Assembly (NCBI GenBank): GCA_006937955.1
Contig: SSNP01000430.1
Coordinates: 8,808 to 72,807, forward strand
Reading direction: 5' to 3'
DNA from: Pachypanchax playfairii
Lineage: Eukaryota; Chordata; Actinopteri; Cyprinodontiformes; Aplocheilidae
DNA length: 64,000 nt
Shown: piece after piece, positions 38,492 through 63,639 of the stretch
Numbering within the stretch: position 1 is the stretch's first letter
How the letters are laid out: each line of letters begins with the position of its first letter
Translations under genes and position numbers: made by a program
The notes under the pieces: generated by a model
What the model was told of the DNA's origin: nothing
The model's database searches: none
The model's input: only the letters and a program-made list of their open reading frames with translations

Positions 38492-41151
38492 TTGTATTTC
38501 TGACCTCCTGGGGACCCGTTTCCTGACTTTTACTATCTTTCTGGGGTCCGAGGGTTCTTGTGGGGACTGAAGCCTGGTCCCCATGGGGGGGACTCCCCTT
38601 TTTAGGGTTAGGGGTTAGGTTTATAGGTATGGTGTGAATAGAGTTTTAGTTAGTCTTAGGGTTAGTTATAGATCAGTAATGGTTAAGGTTAGGAAAAGGG
38701 TTTGGGTTAGGTATAAATCTAGTTACTAAAATCAATGGAAGTCAATGGACGGTCCCCATAAGGATAACAAAACACACTTGTGTGTGTGTGTGTGTGAATG
38801 TGTGGGTGAGTGCATTGGTGATGTGGGCCATAACAGTGCATATTGGGCCATAATTGATCCTCAGAGCAACCCATAGATTTTAAGTGATGCATACAACATC
38901 CAGTTTTCTCGGCCGGGTCATTTTGGACCCGTAACATCACAGATGTAACTTTTTTTTTTGAGACCTTTAGAATTTACTAAAATTGTGAAAAATGATTTTG
39001 CTGCATTTAAATAGGTGTGTCTGAGGATTAGATGTAGCCTCATTCCAGAACAAAAAAGGAAAGTGTACTTTTTACACAGTTAAACTTGAAAACGGGTCAA
39101 TTTTGACCCTAACACAACAGAAGGGTACCAACACTCTATTTCTTCAGATGGAAGTAAATTATATCGCATCTGGAGATTGAGCTTCTATTTATAAAGTTCA
39201 GGGGTATGCGACACTGAATATTGAGTGCCCATGCATGATATTGATTTGAGAAGTTCTTCTTTTTATTATTATTAGATTTTTGTGTCATAACACAATATGA
39301 AATTGGCAGTGGCTATGAATTTGTCATGCTGGACATTTCATGGCCTGTCTGAAAGGGGCTTCTGTTATTGCAATAGAGAAAGTGAAATAAAAGAAGATCA
39401 ACATTAACAGCACAACCTTGAACCAGCATGCAAAATTAAATGTGGGAAAAAGTAAAATAGTTTCCATAACCCTCACATCTGGGGCGGCTGTGGCTCAGTG
39501 GTTAGAGCGGTTGTCCTCCAATTTGAAGGTTGTTGGATCGATCCCGGCTTCCACCGCCACATGTCGAAGTGTACTTGGGCAAGACACTGAACCCCATGTT
39601 GCCCCCCCGATCTGCGTATTGGGTTGTGTGAGTGTTAGCCCCTACCCTCTCCCCCCGGTTTACATATCGGGTTGTGTGGATGGGTGAATGCAAAACCTTG
39701 TAGTGTGAAAGCGCTTTGAGTGGTCTGAATGACTAGATTGAATAGAAGACTGATAGAAGCGCTATACAAATACAGGACATTTACCATTTACATAAACCAA
39801 AATAAACCTATATTTTTCCTTCTCCTTGAGGCAAGCAGCAGGTTAAACATTCTTTGCATAAACTTCTGGTTTTCCCTAAACTATGACCACTAACATAAAT
39901 TTTTTCATGTCAAATGTTACTATCAGCATTTCTTTTTCTTTACTACTAGCTACTGAGTAAGGCCCAGTGCATCTGTTTGAATCTGAAATCTATAAAATGT
40001 TGTCTTTAGAGCCATTAAAGCCTTCAAATGATTGACTGAATCATATCCTTAGGAACTCGTTCACACTAGATGGCAAAGTTAATGCTTTTACTGTTTTTTT
40101 TTCAGGGTATTTGAGTACATAAAGGCTGACAGTCTGGTAGACTCGAATCAATTGGGGACCAAAATTGCAACATTTTTGCTGTTTTTAGTTGGTGCAGTTT
40201 GCATTCACACTGCCTTTTATTGAACTGACCAAATAAGCCTAAGAGCAAGTTTACATCATGCACTGTGCCTGTGGTGGTGCTGTGGTGTTACTACACTACT
40301 TTTTTGTTGTTGTTACTTGTTGTTGTTCTTGGTGCTGACATGGGAGAGACTTCTACAGTGAACTTAAACAAACATGGAGTGGCAACAGATTCTGGTGGTT
40401 TTGGGATTGATCTTTTGTGTTTGGCAAATGTGCCAGATCAATATTCTGCGTTGAGCAGATAACGAGGCAGAGGTCTACACGAGGCAACTGTGACAGCAGC
40501 ACAATATAGTCCGCTTCCTGCTTTTGGTGTGGTCCTGGTCCGGTTGCATTCACACATACAATCGAACCGAGACTTACGTTTTTAGGCATACTCTAGTTCA
40601 GTTGTTTGGTCTGGATCAGAGTTCGATTGCCCATTCACACCACCCCAAACAAACCAGGCTTTCCGGGCCAAACGAACTAGAGTTCAATTCAAGCAGACTA
40701 AACAGGGCTGATGCAAATGTGAAAGCAGTGGGCTCTCGAATGAACATGATAGTGAGTAATAAGTCTACATACATTGTTTTAAGCATGCATAAAACTTCCA
40801 TAGAGAGGACATGGCGTTTATTATCATAGAGGCCATTGACATAATGTATATAGAAATAGACACATGTCAAAAAGAGGTCCCCTAATGGCTGGTACCAGCA
40901 CAACCTTTAAGTACAGCTCTCCATGTCAACAAAAATGGAAACATTCAGCCCCAGACATTTCAAAGCCAAAAAAGTAAACTCTTTCATTTGACTTGACAGA
41001 TACCAGGACAGACGGCTCATGGTCCTGCTGGGGGTCTTGGTCTTCCTGCACATTAGGGAAGAGGAGCAGGACAAGAGTCTGCAATAATCCTACACCTGAG
41101 GGGGATGGAGCAGTATGTCTGGGCTCATCCATTCAGACACAGAACTGCTAA
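11532..41151 (+). CDS. c8a: Complement component C8 alpha chain (11 coding exons)
   Basis: C8 alpha is secreted into plasma, pairs with C8 beta and, in mammals, C8 gamma, and is the first membrane-inserting part of the membrane attack complex. Coding segments: 11532-11635, 11741-11834, 11975-12122, 12262-12409, 12632-12821, 12911-13093, 15606-15846, 15943-16083, 17851-18008, 18173-18398 and 41000-41151. They sum to 1785 nt (594 residues plus stop), close to mammalian C8A, and all phases join. Order: signal peptide; thrombospondin repeat from about residue 48 with the C-mannosylation motif WSDW; LDL-receptor class A repeat (CNGEMDCDDFSDED); MACPF domain of about residues 150-495 with FGTHY at 341-345; EGF-like cysteines (SCRCAPC); second thrombospondin repeat. 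It resembles C8A rather than C8B in ETAHFKMR, GYNIL and the WDRLACP region. All introns are GT-AG except intron 3, which starts with GC. The last intron is 22.6 kb of mobile DNA. Confidence 0.94.
11741..11834 (+). CDS. c8a: c8a exon 2 (start of thrombospondin repeat 1)
   Basis: Acceptor ATATTTAG. It encodes a basic linker and then CRMGSWSDWTLCDSC, with the tryptophan motif that is C-mannosylated in C8/C9 proteins. It ends in phase 0 at AAG|GTTAAA. Confidence 0.9.
11975..12122 (+). CDS. c8a: c8a exon 3 (rest of thrombospondin repeat 1)
   Basis: Acceptor GTCTCAG. It encodes VRFRHLEKPSQFGGTMC and the cysteines up to SFTCKGT. The only donor that keeps the frame into the next exon is GGAACAG|GCAAGT, a GC donor. 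Confidence 0.9.
12262..12409 (+). CDS. c8a: c8a exon 4 (LDL-receptor class A repeat)
   Basis: Encodes GRCISQSLRCNGEMDCDDFS, with the calcium-binding acidic cluster, and continues to IPGAARG, the entry to the MACPF domain. Donor CAGGG|GTAAAT, phase 2. Confidence 0.92.
12632..12821 (+). CDS. c8a: c8a exon 5 (start of MACPF domain)
   Basis: Encodes YNILTRDFANQAL, YFGGRCEYVYNGEW and FRK-like NYRKPYNY, all matching the C8A N-terminal MACPF region. Donor GTG|GTATGT, phase 0. Confidence 0.92.
12911..13093 (+). CDS. c8a: c8a exon 6 (MACPF)
   Basis: 61 codons between ATTACAG and CAG|GTATAA. Encodes the glycine-rich GGVTVGVGYVEVGLEG strand region, amphipathic as expected for a membrane-inserting hairpin. 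Confidence 0.9.
13510..14152 (+). mobile_element. tRNA-derived SINE, split by a MITE
   Basis: The head GGGCTGCATGG at 13510-13521 continues after the insertion as TGCAGTTGGTAGAGC (box A like) and GGTTTGAATCC (box B like). Then come a body (GTTTGCATGTTCTCCCTGTG) and a GGAT-repeat tail. An exact 9-bp duplication ACAGTAAAA flanks the whole unit (13501-13509 and 14153-14161). The 13522-13804 insert arrived later. It lies in c8a intron 6. Confidence 0.88.
13522..13804. mobile_element. hAT-type MITE inside the SINE
   Basis: The ends read CAAGTGTTAATTTTG and CAAAATTAACACTG, inverted apart from one extra base. The flanks CTGCATGG (13514-13521) and CCGCATGG (13805-13812) form an 8-bp hAT duplication with one mismatch. 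The interior is rich in the word ACTAAAAT on both strands. No coding sequence. Confidence 0.85.
14299..15525. mobile_element. DNA transposon remnant, Harbinger-like
   Basis: The ends GGGGTCTCATTTATAAA and TTTATAAATGAGACCCC are inverted. AGATC occurs just outside on both sides (14294-14298 and 15526-15530). On the - strand a decayed reading frame (about 15110 down to 14540, with stops) contains KEWHSFAEAVNAV- and VADIKKWFNLKVEAKK-like words. These recall the Myb/SANT-like accessory protein of Harbinger elements, but the assignment is tentative. It lies in c8a intron 6. Confidence 0.55.
15606..15846 (+). CDS. c8a: c8a exon 7 (MACPF signature)
   Basis: Encodes ETAHFKMRTNQLMLHEDF and the MACPF signature FGTHYVTEGTMGG. 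Its 241 nt and phases equal those of the matching c8b exon (49515-49755). Donor TCAA|GTAAGG. Confidence 0.95.
15943..16083 (+). CDS. c8a: c8a exon 8 (MACPF)
   Basis: Acceptor TTATTCAG, donor GAAG|GTGAGA. Encodes SCFGASLGISVPVGE and KGKVCDDY, with the paired cysteines of this MACPF segment. Confidence 0.9.
16187..17788 (-). mobile_element. Tc1/mariner transposon, complete (copy B)
   Basis: 1602 bp with CAGTGGGGCAAAAAAGTA ends in inverse orientation, TA on both sides (16185-16186 and 17789-17790) and inverted repeats of about 200 bp with the inner motif AATAAGTATTTGGTCA. It sits in c8a intron 8, with the transposase antisense to c8a. It is nearly identical to copy C at 51464-53067. Confidence 0.95.
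16403..17425 (-). CDS. Tc1-like transposase, full length (copy B)
   Basis: 340 residues starting MAKTKELSKDTRNKIVDLH. It contains a paired-like DNA-binding region (GKQLGVKKSTVGAIIRKW) and a DD34E core with WSDETKIELFG, HDNDPKHTA and SPDLNPIENLW. The frame is uninterrupted. Compared with copy C it differs at two residues: Leu replaces Gln in the otherwise conserved WPSQSPDLNP motif, and Asp replaces Tyr four residues from the end. The first change lies next to the catalytic Glu and could reduce activity. It belongs to a different Tc1 family from the protein at 2661-3683. Confidence 0.94.
   Translation of the reverse strand: MAKTKELSKDTRNKIVDLHQAGKTESAIGKQLGVKKSTVGAIIRKWKTYKTTDNLPRSGAPRKISPRGVKMITRTVSKNPRTTRRDLVNDLQRAGTKVTKATISNTLRRQGLKSCSARRVPLLKPGHVQARLRFAREHLDDPEEDWENIIWSDETKIELFGRNSTCRVWRGKNAELDPKNTIPTVKHGGGNIMLWGCFSARGPGRLIRVKERMNGAMYRKILSENLLPSARALKMRCGWVFQHDNDPKHTARATKEWLRKKHFKVLEWPSLSPDLNPIENLWRELKVRVAQRQPQNITALEEICMEEWAKIPATVCENLVKTYRKRLTSVIANKGDITKY
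17851..18008 (+). CDS. c8a: c8a exon 9 (MACPF)
   Basis: Follows a Tc1 insertion in the preceding intron. Encodes SLVEDIFTLVKGGITETSSG and WGASLKYNPALIDFE, close to the C8A family pattern. Donor GAG|GTAACA, phase 0. Confidence 0.94.
18173..18398 (+). CDS. c8a: c8a exon 10 (end of MACPF, EGF-like)
   Basis: Encodes MPIYELVQFSTAAGH and the EGF-like module SCRCAPCRNNGFPVLSG with GYQGMACE. Donor AAAG|GTGAGA, phase 1, matching the phase of the remote last exon. Confidence 0.94.
18399..19190. other. Start of the 22.6-kb c8a intron 10, no feature
   Basis: Unique-looking intron sequence. I looked for the second thrombospondin exon here and found none. No recognised repeat. Confidence 0.5.
19191..19794. 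mobile_element. Broken Harbinger-type MITE copies
   Basis: It begins with TGGTGTGTTCACACCGGCCC after TTA (19188-19190) and repeats much of 4241-4600. A second left end, TGGTGCGTTCACATCAGCCC, starts near 19568. The right terminus seen in the 4241-5502 copy is absent, and the block runs into the ORF1 fragment. Confidence 0.6.
19795..20580 (-). CDS. LINE-1/Tx1-type ORF1 protein, isolated
   Basis: An intact 261-residue frame. Residues 5-75 are a strongly charged heptad-rich coiled coil (LQELRQFRQENKLHFKEL, IEKTEEQLQ). SRSKNLRIYGVHE at about residue 80 opens an RRM-like domain, followed by VIAKRKENAEIRRALKEK, typical of the C-terminal RNA-binding domain of L1-type ORF1 proteins. These proteins coat LINE RNA as trimers. 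No ORF2 (endonuclease and reverse transcriptase) follows on either side. The frame ends inside Harbinger-MITE sequence (GGTTTAACTC), so the fragment is detached from its element. An open frame here may be recent arrival or chance survival. Confidence 0.75.
   Translation of the reverse strand: MADSEILQELRQFRQENKLHFKELRRDIMGIAKRLDKAENQIEKTEEQLQTSEEVALEMVKLCERLDEKLIEMESHSRSKNLRIYGVHEEAKKDSVNMVSFVDKLLHECLQLPEELQDLQIERAYRSLGPMPTKNTPTRSIIVKFLSFRKKKMLPCKSWQTKGLECRNNHINLDHDYPPPVIAKRKENAEIRRALKEKQVQFQTLFPSKLCVMHNDGTTIYESITEATEDLIKRGYMIKIITIISEGENTTAIMDLSDQTV
20581..21601. other. Intron sequence without a recognised feature
   Basis: The first 200 bases may be the 5' leader of the ORF1 fragment. The remainder shows no exon and no repeat that I can name. 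Confidence 0.35.
21602..22917 (-). pseudogene. Gypsy integrase remnant
   Basis: It starts with the spacer and HHCC-type zinc region (VVPKSLTSEVLRNIHEGH at about 22651-22710). The catalytic core at about 22060-22650 is broken by stops. A longer open C-terminal part (21602-22054) carries QAYYYNRRHGSRLLSPLHPG and LHWNRCHLQP, then a Pro/Ala-rich tail ending at a stop. Confidence 0.75.
22886..23242 (-). pseudogene. Gypsy RNase H remnant
   Basis: YAQIEKEQLAGVWACEKF and ITDHKPLMPLIN are the hallmark stretches of the Gypsy RNase H domain. A frame change separates it from the reverse transcriptase part. Confidence 0.8.
23296..24033 (-). pseudogene. Gypsy reverse transcriptase remnant
   Basis: 245 residues with FNFKRLPFGINSVHEIFQ (motif before the active site), FMDNVQVFG where an active enzyme has YxDD, LNRDKCSFKQQELRFLGH, and the start of the RNase H region at the end (PTAVSADASSHGLGG). 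The second active-site Asp has become Asn, so polymerase activity would be lost even without the frameshifts. Confidence 0.85.
24484..24985 (+). pseudogene. piggyBac transposase fragment
   Basis: MRYLHFDDNDTRQRVETDTF, KFVTNCVKSYNPGQHITIDE (with the first catalytic Asp region) and a later frame with YLGKDLN and LMEPFMVEGNDTIDN-like words match the middle of piggyBac-family transposases. A frameshift near 24670 and many stops show it is dead. Both ends are missing. Confidence 0.7.
25064..26357 (+). repeat. 5' LTR, interrupted
   Basis: Begins TGTCAGGTCTTGGG and ends AACGTGACA. Without the nested element it would be 568 bp, near the size of the related solo LTRs at 47036 and 48245. TATTTAAGGGGATTCAG (about 26158) is TATA-like. 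Confidence 0.75.
25338..26058 (+). repeat. Solo LTR nested in the 5' LTR
   Basis: A 721-bp TGTCAGG...ATGACA unit flanked by exact CCAGT duplications (25333-25337 and 26059-26063). Removing it with one CCAGT restores the host LTR, as shown by the continuous TAGTTCCGGTGTGTT in the 3' LTR at 31944-31957. Confidence 0.9.
26358..28500 (+). repeat. GC-rich tandem-repeat interior of the LTR element
   Basis: After a gag-like start (MDLAGTTSHLIVVF at 26376; after a frame change WEQWEAMQRILKNFTEFPWL at 26490-26560), the sequence becomes repetitive. There is a 24-bp unit at about 26815-26915 (VPVPEFQR in one frame), a 42-45-bp unit at about 27060-27760 (PGSEDVAVRDGPPT), and 15-18-bp units at about 27810-28490 (CCAGTTCAAGTCGCT). 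Because periods are multiples of three, long open stretches occur in all + frames (573, 390 and 234 codons) and some - frames. I regard these as by-products, not proven genes. Confidence 0.7.
28510..30905 (-). mobile_element. Rex1/CR1-like LINE, 5'-truncated
   Basis: The 3' end carries ATAAATAAAGTATTTTTC and an ATTTC/ATTTTC-type tail at 28510-28545. The 5' end stops within the endonuclease region at about 30905. It is inserted antisense in the interior of the LTR element, so it is younger than that element. Confidence 0.85.
28671..30899 (-). CDS. LINE ORF2 (end of endonuclease plus reverse transcriptase)
   Basis: 742 uninterrupted codons. MAISGDFNNVSL is the last endonuclease motif (GDFN), followed by LGRSDHNLVLL. 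A linker leads to the reverse transcriptase: YRPVALTSHVMKVLERLL, MFFDFSSAFNTI (first active-site Asp), GAPQGTVLSPFLFTMY, KYSDDSAVVG (the Asp pair), and EYKYLGVQLDN in the thumb. The C-terminal HPLHDTVIKQQSVFSERL is characteristic of Rex1-like elements. Most of the endonuclease is missing, so autonomous movement is unlikely. The intact frame indicates a fairly recent copy. The start is only the first Met of a truncated frame. Confidence 0.85.
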   Translation of the reverse strand: MAISGDFNNVSLSTALPTFQQFVSCSTRENKTLDLFYVNIKNAYSSSALPPLGRSDHNLVLLTSTYKPIIQQQPVITKTIKTWSNDAEGALKSCFKATDWNVLCEPHGDNINTMTECVTDYINFCVDSIVPTRTVRCFPKNKPWITRDLKKLLNIKKKAFRDGDRELLKTTQKQLKAQTRKCKEDYRKKLESQLQQNNVRDVWSGMKKITGFKVKGDQTDGGLDRANELNVFFNRFSSPPASSPTDHTPSMSPQLSCHTSTPSPCSSVMDQNTASSSSTSEHPKTSSASNSTLSVTCNQVKKQLEKLNQNKAAGPDGVSPRVLKTCSMQLCPVLQHLFNTSLRQKTVPVLWKTSCLVPVPKKPQPAEPNDYRPVALTSHVMKVLERLLLAHLNKQVSTFQDPLKFAYRNGLGVEDSIIYLLHRAHSHLDQSGSNLRVMFFDFSSAFNTIQPALLCEKLHKFQVDSSTTSWIYDYLTNRPQFVRLGGCVSGMEVSITGAPQGTVLSPFLFTMYSSDFQYNSESCHLQKYSDDSAVVGCISEGQEAEYRELVSQFVKWCGNNHLVLNSSKTKEMIVDFRKRKNQHSSISILGEEVEVVEEYKYLGVQLDNRLEWKCNTEYIYKKGQSRLYFLRKLRSFNVCTKMLQIFYRSVVESAISFAAICWCSSIRTRDLKRINTLIRKAGSVLGVSLEQLELIVQKRMLDKLMKMMEDSSHPLHDTVIKQQSVFSERLPQVRCKTKRYKR
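31069..31330 (+). repeat. 42-bp tandem repeat
   Basis: Six units coding, in one frame, the 14-residue pattern LQTFGASHRGIQAA with variations. The period equals that of the repeat at 27.06-27.76 kb on the other side of the LINE, although the unit sequence differs. It belongs to the interior of the same LTR element. Confidence 0.75.
31664..31678 (+). other. Polypurine tract
   Basis: TTGGGGGAGGGGTCC directly precedes the 3' LTR, as expected for the plus-strand primer of an LTR retroelement. Confidence 0.55.
31679..31957 (+). repeat. 3' LTR, truncated
   Basis: Aligns with 25064-25337 and then with 26059 onwards. The first base is C instead of T. It is cut off by MITE sequence at about 31958. 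Confidence 0.75.
31958..32092 (-). mobile_element. hAT-type MITE fragment
   Basis: On the - strand it starts CAGGGGTGTCAAACTCCAGG and contains GGCCACTATCCTGCATGTTT, a terminus common among fish hAT-type MITEs. The same words occur at 62737-62925. Only one end is present. Confidence 0.55.
32100..33410 (-). pseudogene. Rex1-like LINE fragments, rearranged
   Basis: Three pieces in order on the - strand. PQLWKTSCVVPVL lies at about 33400-33290. LRKTLEMLVLNHLHPLV, QFAFQPGIGVEDAIIYLLHR and MFFDFSSAFSTFQ lie at about 32640-32380. LDKLIQKASSVLGHTLD and HPMHANINERQSSFSDRL lie at about 32280-32110. The reverse transcriptase core between the second and third piece is deleted, and an unrelated block (32740-33274) separates the first two. 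Confidence 0.7.
32740..33274 (-). repeat. Possible solo LTR
   Basis: On the - strand it begins TGTCATGCTGG and ends ACTCACAACA, with AATAAA about 70 bases before the end (plus 32804-32809 region). It interrupts LINE sequence. The flanks do not give a matching 5-bp duplication, so the borders are uncertain. Confidence 0.3.
33504..34633. mobile_element. hAT element, non-autonomous
   Basis: The ends TAGGGCCGGGACTCGATTAA and AGTCCCGGCCCTA are inverted. An exact 8-bp duplication GTCATAAC flanks it (33496-33503 and 34634-34641). The uninterrupted site survives in the second duplication copy near 39290. The terminal regions are rich in TTAATTAA. The middle carries a LINE fragment, no hAT transposase. 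Confidence 0.9.
33930..34431 (+). pseudogene. L2-like LINE 3' fragment inside the hAT element
   Basis: One frame reads LHWLPIKFRIDFKILVLTFR, QAPKYICDLLHSYI and NLWNALPLPLCEADTVDSF, the C-terminal end of L2/Maui-type ORF2. It ends in TATATAAATAAAGTTTATTA with a TTA-repeat tail. Confidence 0.75.
35974..36924 (+). repeat. Satellite array 1, three ~310-bp units
   Basis: Units start (GTTTGTATTTCTGACCTCCT) at 36001, 36307 and 36619. Each holds GGGGACCGAAGCCTGGTCCC, a TTAGGG-like stretch (AGGGTTAGGGGTTAGG) and AATGGACGGTCCCCATAAGG. They are separated by variable GT runs, and the unit length varies with the GT run. Confidence 0.92.
36950..37742 (-). pseudogene. piggyBac transposase, internally deleted
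   Basis: The - strand encodes an acidic start (SEDEDDVQYDSEQDQTSDEE), then ILRMTPGPTRYAVSHG, DIKSAFELFF, ILLEMTNMEGRRVFGD and EATASLWDSESG, the N-terminal part of piggyBac-family proteins. It then jumps to VSVHTNKDRKSNTTCHTCKK with IICKECM and YCDSC, the C-terminal cysteine-rich domain. The whole catalytic Asp core between them is gone, so it could at most bind DNA. There is also a frameshift near 37300. Confidence 0.75.
37838..38797 (+). repeat. Satellite array 2, three ~310-bp units
   Basis: Units start at 37856, 38166 and 38489, in the same orientation as array 1 and nearly identical to it. GACTGAAGCC replaces GACCGAAGCC in all three, so array 2 has homogenised separately. Confidence 0.92.
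39224..40219 (+). repeat. Segmental duplication, copy 2
   Basis: Matches 33436-35288 without the hAT insertion but with a SINE at 39481-39789. Copy 1 carries CCAAACATACAAC at the SINE site, so the SINE came with a small deletion. Confidence 0.85.
39481..39789 (+). mobile_element. tRNA-derived SINE
   Basis: The head GGGGCGGCTGTGGCTCAGTGG continues TTAGAGC (box A) and GGTTGTTGGATCGATCCC (box B like). The body contains GACACTGAACCCCATGTTGC, and the tail GCGCTATACAAATACAGGAC ends in TTTACCATTTA. Fragments of the same family are at 53079-53187 and, inverted, at 53915-54025. Confidence 0.8.
40220..40999. other. End of c8a intron 10
   Basis: A stretch at about 40510-40740 has inverted words (GGTTGCATTCACAC and TGATGCAAATGTGAAAGC; GAACTAGAGTTC) suggesting a MITE. 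No exon is seen before the final c8a exon. Confidence 0.35.
41000..41151 (+). CDS. c8a: c8a exon 11 (thrombospondin repeat 2, stop)
   Basis: Acceptor ACTTGACAG. In phase with exon 10 it encodes DTRTDGSWSCWGSWSSC, RVCNNPTPEGDGAVC and QTQNC followed by TAA. The WSCWGSWSSC core is the C-terminal thrombospondin repeat of C8 chains. No other copy of this repeat occurs on the + strand downstream of exon 10. Confidence 0.93.
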
Positions 41152-41240
41152 AGACAATAGTGTTCTTCAAATTAAATATGAATATGAATGAGTTGAAACT
41201 GTTTTATAGTGGGGCATTTATGCTGTATGTCAAAAATGAA

Positions 41241-41246
41241 AATAAA
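41241..41246 (+). terminator. c8a: c8a poly(A) signal
   Basis: AATAAA 90 bases after the c8a stop codon, followed by a TGT-rich stretch. Confidence 0.65.
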
Positions 41247-41281
41247 TGTCTTGTGTAGACTTCATGTATACGTGACTGAAA

Positions 41282-41287
41282 TTTATT
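41282..41287 (-). terminator. c8b: c8b poly(A) signal
   Basis: TTTATT on the + strand is AATAAA on the - strand, about 210 bases after the c8b stop. Cleavage 15-25 bases further on would fall at about 41260, essentially where c8a ends. Confidence 0.55.
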
Positions 41288-41495
41288 TCAAGATAGTCAC
41301 TTGCACTGTGTGTGGTATTTTGCTTGTTGTTTTTTGATCATGTGAAAGGTAAATCTGGCTAACAGCTGATTTTAAATCAGTGCCTGAAGCAGATCAAAGA
41401 TTAAATAACATTTCCCACCAAAACACAAAAGACTGGTTTTCTGCTGTTCAGAAAAGGCTTTATAAGTCATAATAAAATCTTTGACATCAGAGATT

Positions 41496-61754
<20,259 letters not shown>

Positions 61755-62736
61755 CTGAAAGAGACCATTTAGATCTCATGCTGATCTCATTAACATGGAC
61801 AGTTATGTACATGCACATATTCTGGTTTTCATATCGCTATACATTTTTGTCATGCGTCTCTGAAAAGTGAATGGCACTGATAATGGTATTTGCCAGTCTA
61901 GGTGTTTGTCTGCACTCTTAACAAAACAGCTAATGAAAGACCAAATGGTTGTGAAACTCCAAGAAAGTAATTATTGGATGTATATCTTCAGCTCATTAAT
62001 CTTTAGAACCAATCGGACTCAAGATGGCAATCAAAGCTAATCAATATTAGGAAATATAAAATTACTTAATGCTGTCATTTTTACAGATCTTAAAGGTGGT
62101 AAAGAGGATTTTTTAGCAAATTTGACAGTTGTTGTTTAAAATGGGTCAAAACGTAATAGAATGTATTTTCATTTTTTTTAAAGATAAAACTTTGAAAATT
62201 TAACGTAATGCCCCCTGCTGTCAATGAATTATAATCTCGGACAGATGAATATATGAGTGATAAAACAACAGTGTGTGCTCAGTCATAGTCTTCTTTGAGT
62301 CTGCTCAAAAACATAAAGTTTCAGGACACCATACCACTTATCACCCTCTAAAACATGTTATTGACTATGTTTAAATTATAATTAGTTTCTTTAAATGAAA
62401 TTTAAAAAACAGCCTCTTACAACAAAAAACCTTTGGAGAGTAACTATTTTTTTTCATGACAACATCAAACATGCAACATTAATAACAACTTGACAATAGG
62501 TCAACTTTTTGTAATAAACTTGAATGTTTTAGTAAACGTCTTAAAAACAGAAACAAGTATAACACTTGCAGAACAAATAAAACTGGACATTAAAAATTAA
62601 CAATGAAAAAAGCATCAATAAACTAAATGGAGCAAAAGATTAAAAAAATGCTGCCGATGGCCATCAGGATTTCTGCCTCCAAGCCTTGTTAGTCCTTTGG
62701 ATTCCAGGATGCTCGTCATGATCTGAAAAACAGGGT
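61755..62736. other. c8b intron, no feature recognised
   Basis: I looked here, on the - strand, for the first thrombospondin exons of c8b and found none. Confidence 0.45.
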
Positions 62737-62925
62737 GACCAACTCCAGGCCTCAAGAGCCACTATCCTGCATGTTTTAGATATTTTCCTCCTTTAACACA
62801 CCTGATTCAAATCTGCAACATCTCAGCAAGTCCTGCAGAAGCCGTTTATCTGCAGCAGGTGTGTTAAAGCAGAGGAACATGTAAAACATACAGAATAGTG
62901 CCTGGAGTCGGCCACTTTTCTACAT
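62737..62925. mobile_element. hAT-type MITE, palindromic
   Basis: Left ACTCCAGGCCTCAAGAGCC with CTGCATGTTTTAGAT, right ATGTAAAACATACAGAATAG with GCCTGGAGT; the centre has AACACACCTG and CAGGTGTGTT. Same family as 31958-32092. Confidence 0.6.
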
Positions 62926-63639
62926 TTCAAAGGCATAAAATATTGATCACAATCACCAAGTTAATTACTCCCATTTCACAAACCAGATAAATCTGACTTT
63001 TGGGAGCATAACATCAAAGACAAAGTCCAACAGCCTTATCTCCCCCGTCTGTACTTTTTTTTTTTCCTTAGTAGGTCAAATATTTGTTGAAAACAGATAA
63101 AAATCAATAAATCTACAAAATCCTAATCAGTTGCACATTTCTAAAAATCTGAGTATACATTTTTATTTTAAATAACTGTACAGTGCTTCAGTTTCGTAAT
63201 TTTGTCCTTTAATATTTATACAGAAGAGTCTTAGTTTTTTATATTTTGTGTGGATCTAAATGCTTCAGTTACATGTCACTTTCCTGCTATTTAAGATTAA
63301 TTCCCCTATTGACCAATGTACTGACTAAAGAATTAAACAAAGGTAAAATACCTTTTACAAAAATTACACTTTCTAAGCTAACGTTAGCACGGACTTTTGA
63401 AACATTCAGATAGAAGAACTTTGCGAACAAACGACAAAACAACTCATGTTTCATTAGAGATGTCTAATCCTTCTATACGGTGCCTTAAATCAGTGCTAAA
63501 TAACTTTTCCGCAGCCGTGACTCAGACAGCTGTTGCTCGAAACAGTGTTCTGTTGAAATACGTTACTGTGCTGATCGAGTTTTTTGCTGGATTTGTCACT
63601 TTTTTGCCACTTGTTATGATGCGTAACCATGGCAACAAG
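62926..63639. other. No feature recognised
   Basis: AT-rich. An 86-codon open stretch (63397-63657) has no recognisable motif and may be the 5' leader of the following LINE. Confidence 0.4.

Larger units (their letters stand above)
35286..39127 (-). mobile_element. piggyBac-like element relic carrying satellite arrays
   Basis: The left border ACCCTTGTATTGTGTTAG is inverted at the right as CTAACACAACAGAAGGGT. Both sides carry nearby GGGTC...GACCC palindromes (35334-35350, about 38915-38930 and 39096-39108). A piggyBac transposase remnant lies in the centre on the - strand, with three satellite units on each side. The flanking bases are not a clean TTAA, so the exact ends are uncertain. Confidence 0.6.

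Noticed and set aside
35974..38797. Interstitial telomere array
   Set aside because: TTAGGG-like words occur only as a short part of a ~310-bp unit, not as a continuous hexamer run.
39481..39550. tRNA gene
   Set aside because: Same reason: SINE head with its usual body and tail, repeated at 53079.
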